A model generated the notes under the pieces. The model was not told the DNA's origin. It did no database searches and saw only the letters and a list, made by a program, of their open reading frames with translations. A DNA stretch of 64,000 nucleotides, from the NCBI GenBank assembly GCA_039707465.1, contig CM077646.1, positions 79,818,715-79,882,714 on the forward strand, in the 5' to 3' direction. The position numbers were made by a program, and so were the translations under genes. Shown piece by piece: positions 35,469-48,440 of the stretch; the first letter of the stretch is position 1; each line of letters begins with the position of its first letter. Source of the stretch: Rhabdophis nuchalis. Taxonomy: Eukaryota; Chordata; Lepidosauria; Squamata; Natricidae.

Positions 35469-36527
35469 AAGGGTGGAAAATAATGTGTCAATGTCTTCTT
35501 ATAAACACCGAAGTGACTTCTTTATGTGCCAGCTGAGAAAATTGCCCTAATGGCCACCTTCAACAAAGATCATAGTGAATCAAAAATGGACTTTAGTGCT
35601 ACTAAACGTTTAAAATTAACTGCCCCAATCGGCTAATATGGTGATACCAACCTACCTCTCCAGAGAATAAATTCTAATAAATTTAGCGCTTTTTTTAAAA
35701 ATAAAAATATAAAGGCTTGCATTACAAAGCTTGCAGAACTACTCAATATGTTACACATTTTAATCTGTGTTATTTTTCCCTTTATGTAATGCTCAGCTAT
35801 GAAACTGGAACAGAACACAAGTCTATACATTTTTATCACGATCATTATTGTATTTAGTCATTTCTCTGTGCTGCTTAAGGAAAATCTGAATTATATTTTA
35901 TCTAACTCAGTTTGATGTGGTTCTGTTTGTGTGAGAAGAAGTTCTTGGTTATATAATGTTTCCTTAAAGAACTACAATCCCCCGTACCTACTTTAGTGCT
36001 TATTATACGTTTCTAAGTCAGTGCAAGACAATAATAAATGAGGCAAATTACATGTCAGGATGTGTTAGTGATAACTGTTTTCCACTAGAAACAGAAACAG
36101 TGAAATTTTCCAGCACAACAGCAGTACTATTTTCCCCTGGCCTTCCTCTGTGGGCCAACAATAAATTCTGCCTCATGCTGACCACTGGCTTAGTTCCTGA
36201 AAATACCCAGTGATCTAATAACATCCTATTAGCAGCTCTTGAAATGACCTAGACACCCAAAAAGGGTTAGTTGACCTAGGAGAGGCCTAACCTTTAACTT
36301 AATCTTTTTTTTTGTCTCTGTGTCCAAAAACGATTTGCATGTATGGCTTGAGTCTGACCCAGAAATCATTACAGGGTGTAGGATATTTTGTGCAAATAAG
36401 GAAGGGCAGGGTCCACAAGATGAATCATTAAAACAGCCATTATCCTAAGGAAAAACCTTTATGGGTGGATGTACAATGATAACTGCCCTTCCAAGGTAAA
36501 AAGCATGTTCTGTTAACTACCCAGTAC

Positions 36528-36683
36528 TATTAGACCAGGGGTCTCCAACCTTTGCAACTTTAAGTCTGAAGGACTTCAGCTCCCAGAATTCTCCAGCCAG
36601 CTTTGCTTTGCTGGCTGGAGAAGTCTGGGAGCTGAAGTCCTTCAGACTTAAAGTTGCAAAGGTTGGAGACCCCTGTATTAGAC
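36528..36683. mobile_element. Palindromic hAT MITE (family B) with perfect 8-bp TSD
   Basis: The element, 36,536-36,675, is almost one palindrome: each arm carries 'caggggtctccaacctttgc' as terminus and meets around 'agccagctttgctttgctgg'. It is flanked by the exact 8-bp duplication TATTAGAC (36,528-36,535 and 36,676-36,683), the hallmark of hAT transposition. Confidence 0.92.
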
Positions 36684-37151
36684 AACCAAAATAAAATATA
36701 TCTTAGATGTTGATGAAATAGCATTTAAAACCAGATTTGTAGAACAAATCTTTTAGCAGCGATCAGGACACATGAGTAAAAATAACTTTAGGATCTTATA
36801 CAGAAAATAAATGAAAAGAGAAACACTTGTTAAACTGTCAGGAAATAAGGTTTTATAATAATTTAATTTTTGGCAAAGCAAGGCAGTTGAAATTCCTGAA
36901 AGTGCGTGGTTTTAAATAAGGTAAAATCCTAGGATGGCTTCTCTCTTTTCAGTTCCCACTGAAACTATTTGCAGGAGAAATCTAGTATAGACCACTTGGA
37001 ATGCACTTCAGTTTTCTGAATCCAAGTGTGTCTTAAGTTGAAACTTTCAAAAACCAGGAAAAATCCCAACCACTTGTAATCAAATGTCATAGAGCCCTAG
37101 AAAAATTTAAAATATTTGGCTTCCTTTGGGAGAGGGAATTTTCAAAAGAAA

Positions 37152-38122
37152 TATACAATACAATAGCAGAGTTGGAAGGGACCTTGGAGGTCATCTAGTT
37201 CAACTCCCTGCCTAGGCAGGAAGCCCTATGCTATTTCAGACAAATGGCTATCCAACATCTTCTTAAAGACTTGCAGTGTTGGGGCATTTACAACTTCTGG
37301 AGGCAAGCCATTCCACTGATTAATTGTTCTAACTGTCAGGAAATTTCTCCTCAGTTCTAAGTTGCTTCTCTCCTTGATTAGTTTCTACCCATTGCTTCTT
37401 GTTCTGCCCTCGGGTGCTTTGGAGAATAGTTTGACTCCCTCTTCTTTGTGGCAGCCTCTGAGATATTGGAACACTGCTATCATGTCTCCCCTAGTCCTTC
37501 TTTTTATTAAACTAGACATACCCAGTTCCTGCAACTGTTCTTCATATGTTTTAGTCTCCAGTCCCCTAATCATCTTTGTTGCTCTTCTCTGCACTCTTTC
37601 TAGAGTCTCCACATCTTTTCTACATCGTGGCGACCAAAACTGGATGCTGTATTCCAAGTGTGGCCTTACCAAGGCATTATAAAGTGGTATTAACACTTCA
37701 CGTGATCTTGATTCTATCCCTCTGTTTATGCAGCCTAGACCTGTATTGGCTTTTTTGGCAGCTGCTGCACACTGCTGGCTCATATTTAAATGGTTGTCCA
37801 CTAGGACTCCAAGATCCCTTTCACAGTTACTGCTATTGAGCAAGGTACCACCTATATTGTACCTGTGCATTTCATTTTTGTTGCCTAAATGTAGAACCTT
37901 ACTCTTTTCGCCATTGAATTTCATTTTATTAGATAGTGCCCAATGTTCAAGTTTGTCAAGATCGTTCTGTAACTTAAGCCTATCTTCTGGAGTGTTGGCT
38001 ATTCCTGCCAGCTTGGTGTCATCTGTAAATTTGATGAATTCCCCATTCATTCCCTCATCCAAATCATTGATGAAGATGTTGAAGAGTACTGGGCCTAAAA
38101 CAGAGCCTTGCGGTACTCGATA
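37152..38122 (-). mobile_element. 5'-truncated CR1 LINE
   Basis: The minus strand encodes the C-terminal third of a CR1 reverse transcriptase from 38,062 to 37,385 in one frame: IKFTDDTKLAG (catalytic FADD changed to FTDD), KSKVLHLGNKN, LVRPHLEYSIQFWSP and RVQRRATKMIRGLE. A 3' section follows, and the tail 'cagagttggaagggaccttg' reads from the plus strand at 37,170. Truncated just upstream of the catalytic core, so inactive. Confidence 0.92.
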
Positions 38123-38312
38123 TAAAATAGAAATACAGAAAATTGCCTACTAGCAACATGATTCTATCCTTTAAAAAAAAGACTGCTATACATAATATCT
38201 TCTGGCTTATCTTCGATATTCTACATGGAATAGAAGGCATCTTATTTGTTTCCACCCAGTTTCAAGGCTGCTATTAATTATTTCATTTATGCTGGGAACC
38301 CAAGAGGAAGTT

Positions 38313-38412
38313 GAGAGCCAGTTTGGTGTTGTGGTTAAGGCACCAGGTTACAAACTGGGAGTCTGTGAGTTCTAGTCCTACCCAAGTCTTACAAAGGAGT
38401 TAACGACAAACT
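38313..38412 (+). mobile_element. tRNA-derived squamate SINE, partial
   Basis: 'gagccagtttggtgttgtgg' and 'ttaaggcaccagg' (A box), then 'gagttctagtcct' (B box, about 38,367). Same family as the minus-strand copy at 35.3 kb; the 3' body is lost. Confidence 0.75.
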
Positions 38413-39205
38413 TTTTCTGAAACACCTTGTAAATAAAAATGCAGAGACTAGTACAGGCAATCAAAGAGAATGAAACACAATTGAAGGCTGTGTGTGTGTG
38501 TGAGGGAGATGATACTATAGTTTTGTTGGGTCTTTGGGGGGTTGGTTTGCAGGGGCTTTAGATGTCATCCACAAAGGTATCCTTCTGGAACAGTCTGAGT
38601 TAGATTTAAGACATAATCTTTTATACTTCTTCAAGAGCAGGTTTCAGAAGTTAATGCTGGGAAACGTTTGATTGATATCACAATCTTTGGCTTTTTATAT
38701 TCCTCAAGGTTATGTTCTGTTCTCATCCCCATATTGACCCTGCAACCCTTATAAGTCAATTTTAAAAAACCAAAAACTTTTGCAGCCCTTGCTGTTAAAA
38801 TGTTGCCCAATTTTTAAGAGCAAAAGACACTTTTCGTTTTGAATATAGTAGGCATGAAAACCTTTTTTTTTAAAAAAATATTTCCCCCAATATTCTGTTT
38901 TAATTCTTTTAGCACTTCCATTCCTTGACTCCATGTAATGGTATACATGCATGTACAGTATGTCTGTAAACTGTTGCAAATATATATGCAAATATGGAGG
39001 AAGGCTGGTGGTGGAAAACATTTTGCTGCTTGAAGGGAAGACTATGTCTTCTCCCTCTCTTAATCTTAAGTGAACTGGCTTGAGAGTTGAATCTTGCTTT
39101 AAAAGTGGTGCTCCCACAGCATCCTCCCCTGATCTCTAGTAATGGAATACAGGGTAGGCCTTGGGACAATTGTAGTTTAGGCTGGCTGCTACTATGACAT
39201 CTGGA

Positions 39206-39535
39206 TTAATGTTTCTTAACTTTGATACCTTTAAGCTGTATGGACTTCAACTCTCAGAATTCCCCAGCCAATGTGAATTGAGGGAATTGACATCCATATA
39301 GCTTAAAGCAGAGGTCTCATTCTTGCGGCCTGCGGGCCAATTGTGGCCTGCAGGACGGTATCTTGTGGCCCCCACCGTGATATGAAGTATAATATTAGTA
39401 TTAATATTAATATAAGGAATCTCTTATGCGGCCCAGCCTCACCCAGACTCTGCCTCCAGCAGCCCCCAGGTAAATTGAGTTTGAGACCCCTGGCTTAAAG
39501 TTTTGCAAAGTTGCAAAACAGTGCTCTAGAATGTT
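39206..39535. mobile_element. Two nested hAT MITEs
   Basis: The outer one is an old family-B palindrome (39,209-39,308 and 39,493-39,530; 'cttcaactctcagaattcc'). The inner one (39,309-39,492) starts 'cagaggtctcattcttgcgg' and ends 'gtttgagacccctg'. It is flanked by a perfect 8-bp duplication GCTTAAAG (39,301-39,308 and 39,493-39,500). Confidence 0.85.
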
Positions 39536-40408
39536 GCCTCATGTTGTCTCACAGTATGATATATGGAACTATGAGCTCTGATTCCTTTACAGTTCAAATC
39601 AAAACTTTAGGTATTATTTGTGATACTGCAAGAAGGTGGAACACTTGTGATCTTCTTTATGTTACTGAATTATCTCTCACAGAATCTTTCACCATTAGTC
39701 ATGCTGCCTGAGGTACTAAGAGTTTAGTCAGCAGCATCTGGAAAGTCACTTGTTTTAAACCCATCTTTATCATCTAATAATACTTTAAAATTAATTATTT
39801 AAAGAATTTATTTTAAGAAACTTCTTCCTGATCCTCCCTTGAAAATTGACACCAAACAATAAGAGCAGCCAGCAACAGCAATTGCATCCACAATGTTTAA
39901 AAGGTATTGCCTTCTTGAAAATGGCTGCTGTGGCAAAAGATCTTACATGAGCGATCATCAGATATATGAAATACCTGATACAAGGCATGACATCTTGGGA
40001 TACTGATACCTGGTGAATCTTCCTTGCTGTCTTGAAATGTGACCATTTTCTGAACCACAAAGGGACATGTCGGTACTTGGCTTTTTTTTTTTTTAAATAT
40101 GGCATTAGGTTGACAGTGTTCCCAATGATAGGTGTGATGCTTTCCTTTCATTTTCTTCTAAATTATTGTTTGGAAGTAGGCCTTTTGAAAAAACAGATGC
40201 AAACTAAATCTCCACACAAGTAACCCTTGGCGTAAACAAACATTAATTTTACAGTTTTGTCCAGAATTTCAAAAGACATACTTTGATGAATCGGCGAAGT
40301 TGCCAGTTATTAAAGCAAGATTCTCAATTATCTTACATCGTAGCCCATGTTTAATTATACCAAAAAACCCATACTGTATTCTTTATATAACAGATATTCT
40401 GATGCTAA

Positions 40409-41868
40409 CTTATAGTGGATATAAAGGTATAACATATAAAGTCTACAATTCAATTGAAAAATGAACTGAAATCTTTTAAGGGAAAAATGTACAATAATAT
40501 GGTTGCAAAAGTGTACGTACAACTCTTTAAACTAGGAATGTGTGCAAAATTAACCAATCACATTCTAATTTATGTTAAATAGTAGTCAGGATGCACCTGC
40601 CATCAATTATAGTGATTCTAATCAAACCCATATACATATTTTTATTATTATTATTTTATTAAATTTATACCCCGCCCTTCTCCTTGTTAGGACCCAGGGC
40701 GGCGCACAGGCATTATTAAAACACAATATACAATATCAATTAAAATATATTAAATTACTAGACCCGTGCTAAAAACCCATGTTAAAACCATACCAAATTG
40801 ATTTATTTTTAAAAAGTCAGAAGTAGGGGTCCAGCTCTTCTAGTAGGATGTTTCTGACATTTACTCACTTGCTTTGTATAGCAAAAGCCATGGTCTACAA
40901 AGAGCTTATACATAGCATTGAGTGGCAAGAATTTCTGGCAAGTATTGATTGTGATATGTGGCAACAGTCTTCCGTATTCTTCATATGTTTGGGTTGCAGG
41001 GTAGGGCTGCAACACAAGCCTTTTCTTACAAAGAAAAGCATTCCAACCTGGCTACATTTTGCAAAAACCTACATCAAGCCTGACAAAAGCACATGGGAAA
41101 ATGTGCTATGAGCTGATAAGACCAAGTTGAACTTTTTGGCCATAATTCCAAAAAGTATGTTTGGCACAAACGTAACACTGTGCATCATCAAAAGTACATT
41201 ATACCCACAGTGAAGCATAATGGTGGCAACATTATACTTTGGGGCTGCTTTTCTTCAGCCAGAACTGGGACTTTAGTCAAGGGAGAACAGTTCTTAATAT
41301 CACTAAATTTTGGCAGAAAACCTTCAGGCCTCTGCCAAACTGCTGAAGATGAGCTTTCTATAAGACAACGGCCCAAAGCATACCTCCAAATCAACAAAAG
41401 AATGGCTTCACCAGAAGAAAATAAAAGTTTTGGAAGGCACAACCAGAGCCCAGACCTGAATCCAATAGAAAATCTGAGGGAGTGGCTTGAAGAAGGTTGT
41501 GCATAGGAGATGCCCTCCCAATCTGATAGATTTAAAGCACTTTTGCAAAGAAGAGTAGGCAAAGATTCCCAAGGCAAGAGGTACAAAGCTGATAGGCTGC
41601 TACCCCAAAAGACTGGATGTATGGATAAAATCAAAATGTGCTTCAGCAAAGTTTTAGTTTAAGGTATGCATACTTATGCAAACATGTTATTGTATTTTTC
41701 TTTTATTATACCTTCCCATCCCAAAGATTTTAGCTTGTTTTTTTGAATTGGCCTATACAGCTTAAAGGTAGAGAAAAATTCTGAAGTGATTTATCTTGAT
41801 CTGATTTTTTTACACTCAAAAACCTGGCATTTTAACAGGGGTGTGTAGATTTCCTATATCCACCGTAG
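40409..41868 (+). mobile_element. Dead Tc1/mariner-type DNA transposon
   Basis: The ends 'tatagtggatataaa..gtctaca' and 'gtgtgtagatttcctatatcc' are decayed inverted repeats. The transposase is broken over several frames between about 40,950 and 41,510: PTWLHFAKTYIKPDKSTWENVLW, KHNGGNIILWGCFSS and the C-terminal SPDLNPIENLREWLEE, which holds the DDE-region signature. Multiple frameshifts and stops; not active. A short L2 tail has inserted in its 5' part. Confidence 0.88.
40638..40800 (-). mobile_element. L2-type LINE 3' tail nested in the Tc1 element
   Basis: (TTA)n then 'ttataccccgcccttctcc' and 'acccagggcggcgcacagg', the L2 3' block. Tc1 sequence continues on both sides, so the L2 landed later. 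Confidence 0.8.
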
Positions 41869-41869
41869 A

Positions 41870-43459
41870 TATATCCATGTTGATTGTATTGGGTAGTGAT
41901 GGGCTGATTCTGCAGGAACATGTTTCTATCCTTGTACAATAAGACAGAAATAACTTGAAAAGGAAATGAGATCAAAGGTGAGCCTTTCACCCATTTTTAA
42001 TTTTTTTTTCTGTGTGGATGATATCAGCACATAAAAAATAGTCCCTTGGAGTTAAAAAATAAAACCCTGCCAAAATATTATGTGTGTAAGACAAGGCATA
42101 ATTTTTACCTTCAGAAATTGAACTTTCTTTCTTTTAAAATAAAGTATGTACTGTATTACTTTAAAAAACATTTCATTTTTATAGCCCTATATTTATTTCC
42201 TGGTCCTGAAGTTAGTTGCTTTTTATTTCTGTACCACATGAGAAAAACAAACAAACAGACAAACGTGGTCCAAAAGCTAAATTCTGGTATTCTTTTAAGA
42301 TGGACCATGTTGCATGTGACATGAATCCCTGAGAAATCTTGAAATATAAGGATCTTTTGAAACTTTATAAAACTGAAAAAAGGTAGAAAGCCTAATTACG
42401 AGGCATTTCCTTGGAATCTGACTATTCTGTGGACAACGCTAACCATAGAAATGAGGAAGAGGGCTTAAGGGAAGAATTCAAATATTTAGCTAACAAAATA
42501 TAACTTCCAAGATACTTGGGTTATTGTTGTTCTAAGTACGGTTAACTATATTGGCATTTAACTTTAACAGGAGCAAAACTAAAATTTAAAAAAATCCTGT
42601 AATCTTGCTATTGCTATTTTAAGAATTATAGGGCACTCATTTTGAGGCAGTGTCATGGCCATCAGAAATCGGCCATTAGAAGTGTCCAAATTTGCCTCCT
42701 TCTGGTATTTGTCCATATTTTTGTAGCCCAGATATACCAGCTCTGGATCTATAGATGGAAGAAGAATAGATCCTGATACATACTAAAGATATAGATATAA
42801 AGCAGATATATTTTTTGTAATTATAATTGAAGATTATGTTTTGTTGAAATGAAAGGCAGAAGGATGGATTGTGCCGACTAAAATGTCTCTTAAACTGTAT
42901 AGTACAAGAAATTATAATAAGACCAAAAAGGAATAGCATCATTGATTACAAACACCTTACAAACAAAAGAGATTGCACTAGGATCAGAGTCCAGAGAAAG
43001 TTATGTCAAATTAATATTTTCATTAGTGAATTTAAAAATTGCTTTAAAAGATAAATGTTACTTTAGCATATATCATCCCATATTCAACAAATAAGTAAGA
43101 AGATGCCAACAAAACACACACACAACACACACACAGAGTAGATATAACTTGACTGATGGAAAATTGCTGTAATTGAACTTGACAACTAAGTGATCATCCC
43201 CCTTAATATTAATATTATGACTCATCTACACACCCCTTGACTTCATCTTACCCTTTGATTACTACTCATTGCCATTTTTTCCATTAACTATTATTTCCTC
43301 TGCTCATGGGAGAAATTATTATTCTGATCAATTCTCTTCTGAGTCATATTGTTATGTTAGGAGATAACTTTCACTGTTGCTTTCAACATATATGGATTTT
43401 CCAGATTTGACTTTTGTGACTGCTGTTTAACAAAATATTGAAAATTTTAAGCTTTGTAA
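41870..43459. other. No gene recognised
   Basis: AT-rich sequence. A (CA)n patch is near 43,110. No exon or clear repeat boundary was seen. Confidence 0.5.
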
Positions 43460-44215
43460 GACTTGCAAGAAGGATCTCTGTTAATAAATTTATACATTTT
43501 TCTAGATCCATCCAACTCTTGTACTAATATAACAGTCATGAGAACAGAGGTTATGTTGCTTAGATATTGATTGGGTGATACTAGAAGGTGCTGTAAGTCA
43601 TTAGAGCCCTTAGTTCTCAATGGTGTCACAGTGGCCCAGACAGAACTGGTGTACAATTTGGAAATATTCCTTGATCTGTTTAAGGCATGGGTGGAACCAT
43701 GACAAGGAGGGCCTTTGCAGAAATTTGTCTTGAACACTAATTGTACCGTTCCCTGGATTGTGAGACCTTGTTCATGATCATGATAATGACTTGGTCACCT
43801 ACCACATGGATTATTACCGTGCACTTGAAAACCACTTGGAAGCTGCAACATTGGCAGTTACAGGAACACCACAGTATGCCCCAGCTTCATGGAGCTACAC
43901 AGGCTCCCAATTTAATTCTTGAATGCAATTGAAGGTTTTGATTATCACCTATGATGCCCTTAATGATACAGAGTCAAGTTATTTCTGAGACCATCTCTAT
44001 CTCTTTGCCCATACCACTAGATTTCACAGGGTAGACATGCTTTGGATTCCATTAAACGATGCTATCTGGTGGAACCCAGGAAGCATGCATTCTCTGTTGC
44101 ATTGCCTGACCTTTGGAACACTGTTGCCCCTGAGATTCACTTGACCCCTCAATACTGCTGGCATTTTATAAATCTTTGAAGACCTGGATATTTCCTCCTA
44201 TATGGAATCTAGATG
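43460..44215 (+). mobile_element. Heavily decayed L2-like LINE
   Basis: Scattered frames still resemble the ORF2 C-terminus: a block like 'RLHWLPV', then 'DMLWIPLNDAIWWNPGSMHSL' split over frames, and 'tttggaacactgttgccc' where intact copies have WNDLPP. Much older than the 6-kb copy. Confidence 0.55.
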
Positions 44216-46834
44216 TTCAATGATCCCATCAAGCTGTAGTGGAAGGAGGAGAAAGGAAGAGGCCATTGATTAATCAGGAAACCAGAAGCTTGGAATGGTT
44301 ATTTAAAATATTTGGGTCACAGAGAATTTCCCATATCTTCCAATTCTTCTACATAGTTCTTTCTACTACAATCGTGTTATATTCACGCTATAATTATCTC
44401 CATGCACAGTTCTAAAAGCTCTGGTCTTTTGCGTAACTTCTTATCAGGATTTTTTTTTCAACTCTCCTGTTACAGTCATATACCTTCTCCTTGTTTGATT
44501 CCTGTTTATTCATCTGGGATGTGTGTTTACTGTTGCAAAATACAAATTAGCTGAAATAACTATCAACATTCAATGAAAAAAGATAACGTGTATTTTAATG
44601 TTGCCATTTTTAAAAAGTGAAAAGGGTCAATATTATTAAACAAAGGATGATGGGAGAAAAATTAATTTGTTGGCATTCAAATTAATTTATTATTTTGCTT
44701 GCTTCAGCAAGTTCAACATGCCTGTGGATTCAAACCCTGGTTAAAATTTGTGATGTGAAATTCTGAATTGAAACACTTGCAGGAAAAGTCAACCAAAAAT
44801 AAAAATCAACATGGCAAGATCTGACTTGAAGAGAAACTCTGCTGGATAATCAGATTGGCATAATTCACAACTTCTAGGTTTAGATAGTCTCAATTTTTAT
44901 TGCATTCCTGTGTATTCTCCTCCTGTGTAGGACTGAATTGCATGTATGAGTACGACGTGTTTATTCAAGCCAAGTCCATGAAGAAGTCCATACTTCATGT
45001 AAATATGAAAGCCAAGGCTTCTATTCAGATTTCTTCTCTTGGCACTTGGTCAGCAGAAGTGCCTGCCTCTCCCGCCCCCCCCCCCCCCACTCTAGACAGT
45101 AACCTAAGTTCTCCAAAGCTCTAGGTCTATCCAGAGTGAAAGCAATGCATAATTAGCTTGGAACTGGAAGTACCTACCTGAGATAACTTCAGAGTCTTGT
45201 TAGAAATAATATTTGGATTTCAGGCTGTTCTCAATTTAAAGATGTTTGCTTCCAGTCTAAGAACAAACAGAGCTTCTGGCTCTTTCCCCAGAAGATACCA
45301 TTTCTGATGTCATTTTTAAAATGTCAACAATTTTGTGGAATGCTTGTTTTTGGTATATAACAGGCCATGATCTAAATTGTCTGTGTTTGGGGTCTAGAAT
45401 TGTACAGGCATGTAATCCAATAATTGTGTTGATTTTTCTCTTTCAGATGGGTGAAAAAGAGGGAAAGGAGATAGTTCAAACACCCAGCAACATTGGTGAT
45501 AGCCTCCCAAATCCTGCCACTGGAGGGGAAAAAAGGCTTTCGGTCTTAAGGAGGTATTTTGACAACAAAAAAGGAACAGCTATGATTAGCTTGATAAAAG
45601 AGAAGGCCATTGATGGGAGGTATGCCTAAGATCTAGTTACAGAATAGGGTTTTAAAAACATTCTCTCTTGAATTGAAGCTGCAAACAGCTAGTGCTCCTG
45701 AAGGATTTTTCTTTTTCTTTTGTGGGTGGTGTTGGTTTATGTTGTTGCTGTTGCTTGAATCACTTTTCATACATATGAAAAATAAGACATTCATAATGCT
45801 GCCCAGTGCCAGCCATTGTCTGGGAAGTCCTTGTGCAAATTTCCTTTTTTGGTTAGGACCAATGGATTTGCATCTTTACACTAACAGCAGTGAAGAAGAA
45901 TCCCTGCTAAAAGAAGGGGACAAATTATTTCGTTAGCTACTTTTTAGGATTTGAGTTGCAATTTATTAAGGCTGAAGTGTCTCCCAACTCAATCCAAGCA
46001 TATCATCCTGACCTTGTAGCGCATTAAATGGTTACATAGCCTCACCTCAAAGGCAACTCTGATAGAGAATTAACAATAGGGATACAAATGTGGAAACAAA
46101 TGATAAATGACTTTTGGGTGTAGCTTTGGCTGGCTATCTTTGTTCAGGAGAAGATTATTGCTGCTAAATAAAGAGATGGAAAGTCAGTCTTGGAGAATCA
46201 TCTGGTGACCATGCATATGCAAGAAATGTCCCTGTCCTTGCAACGTATCTCCTTTTTCATAAAAAAAAACCCCACCCTTACAAAATAAACAAATGGAGTT
46301 TGCTGCTAATATTGCTGATAGTACACTTCATTTATTTCACAGTTCTTGGAGAACTATCTTCTAATTATTAACTAGATTTTAAAATACTTTTGCCTGCAAA
46401 TGTTACACTGCAGTAAATCAGTACACTAAAGCCACAATGGACTTCTAATAAATCCCAATGAGTTTAATAGTAAAGCAAGTTTCTACAAGTAGCAGTGGGA
46501 CTTAATATTACTTAGCTTTGATAACACCCAATGGATTTTACCGAGTATGGTTACTGGTGGAGAGTGTCGTGTCCCCCCCCCCCATTATTTCCATTTATGA
46601 GTTTAGATTATAAGTTTAGACACGCTCAACTCGGTATTGAATATTTTAATATTAAGTCTTTGGGCACGATCGACAAGCCATGTATCTGGAAAAAGTCCCC
46701 TTGAAATGAGCTTGCATTGTTGAAGGACTGCAGTTCAGTAGATGTATAGATGTATAGCAAAGGCTATACAAAAGTGTCTGAACAACCTTTTTTATGGGTT
46801 TTTATGGTTTATGGTTTTTATGGCACCTGAAAGC
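44216..46834. other. No confident gene
   Basis: Contains a C13 run near 45,078 and a candidate acceptor 'tttttctctttcag' at 45,447 leading into a 60-codon frame ending 45,629. The frame has no recognised domain and no supporting partner exon was found. Confidence 0.45.
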
Positions 46835-47076
46835 CAGACAAGGAATAATGGATGGAAACTGAACAAGGAGAGATTCAACCTGGAAATAAGGAGAAATTTT
46901 CTGACAGTGAGAACAACAACCAATGGAACAGCTTGCCTTCGGAAGTTGTGGGAACTTCATCACTCAAAGTTTCCAAGAAGAGATTGGACTGCCATCTGTC
47001 AGAAATGGTGTAGGGTCTGCTGGGCAGGAGTTGGACTAGATGACCTACAAGGTCCCTTCCAACTAGTGGTGCAATT
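46835..47076 (+). mobile_element. CR1 LINE 3' end
   Basis: 'ggaaataaggagaaattttc', 'aacagcttgccttcggaag' and 'gttggactagatgacctac' are CR1 C-terminal and 3' UTR sequence, ending 'ggtcccttccaact'. Confidence 0.88.
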
Positions 47077-47079
47077 CAG

Positions 47080-48440
47080 CTGGTTCTATCTGGTTTGGGT
47101 GAACTGGTAGTGATAGTGGTGATGTCATCATGTCCCGTTTTTAATGCTCTGTGCATGCGGGGAAGGTCCGCGCATGCGTGCTCACATTTGCAAACTGGTA
47201 GCGAAGGTAAATTGATTTCACCCCTGCTTCCAAGTCTGTTAATCTGTATCTACAGTATATACTTGGAAAAAGTCCTCTCTGAAACTTTGCATGCTTTTTT
47301 TAGTTATTCCAGACAGCACAGGCTTAGAGAAAGCAAGTTTCTCAAGGCAGCTCCCAGCATAAAAAGATCAGCGGAGCACCTGTAGTCATTTTTTATGAGA
47401 CAAGCATATTTGATTGGTTGATTGAATGCTTATGGGCTACCAAGTTGGCATTGATTCTTAACAATCACATAGATTTCCTTCATCTGCCCCTCAGTTTTAG
47501 GTTTTCCAATGATGTTCACGTTCTTACTGTAACTGGATCCATCTGTTCTGCTGTTACTTCTCGTCTTCTATTTCCTTCCCATCATGAGATCCCCCCCCCC
47601 ACCTTGCGAGCTAAGTCTCTGCATAATGAGGAACAGATCTGAATAATTTCTGAAGTGTTGATACCATTTTAGGACTTTGACACCCAGAAGTGACTGTAGT
47701 ATTAGTCTTGATGGGAATGAGACTACTGGACTTGCTTGTGCACTTGTGCTCTGTGAAAACAGACTACTGAACTACATGGGTCAGGAGTCCCTTCCCAGGA
47801 GGGTACAGTTTATATTTTTTAATATAAAAAATATAATTTCCCAGGTTTGGAAACAACACTTCAGACAATTTTAAAGTATTATTTTAATAGGTTTGCAACA
47901 TCAAAAGTTCATTGCAACTTTTTCCACCCGCTCTTATATTTACACGCTTGCATTATGAATATTACTTTTCTTATTTCAAATATTACTTTGGGGTGGACGA
48001 AACTACATTTTTAGTCTGGTCTCCTATTTGGGAGAAATACAAAATAAATCAACAGAAACCAAATAAATAACCAGGTGTTTGCTAATTAAATAATATTAAC
48101 GGATAAAAGAACAACGTTGCGCAGAATTGACGTTCAGACTCTCCAATCTGAACAAAGGGGCCGCATCAAATGTCCTTTCAATGCACCTTTGTGAAAGGTC
48201 ATCTCACCGATTCCTCTTTAATTCCACCAGATGGCGTATTTACAAAAACAAAACAAAGAAATCACTTCTCCGAATCATCTCAACAAACTTTAGAGCGCAT
48301 CTTATATGCTTCGAACGTGTGTTGTTTATTTTAATATCACGTTGTTATTTTTTTTAAAAAAATGATCACTGGTTTGAAGGCAAAGGATTCCCTATCCTCC
48401 CCCCCCCCCCCGCAAACTACCAAAATGTGATTAAAGGTAT
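47080..48440. other. No gene recognised
   Basis: Begins with a short repeat resembling family C ('gttctatctggtttgggtg', 'gtgcatgcggggaagg'), then AT-rich sequence without exons. Confidence 0.45.

Noticed and set aside
45447..45629. Possible exon after a good acceptor-like tract
   Set aside because: No recognisable product, no partner exons and no donor; too weak to call.
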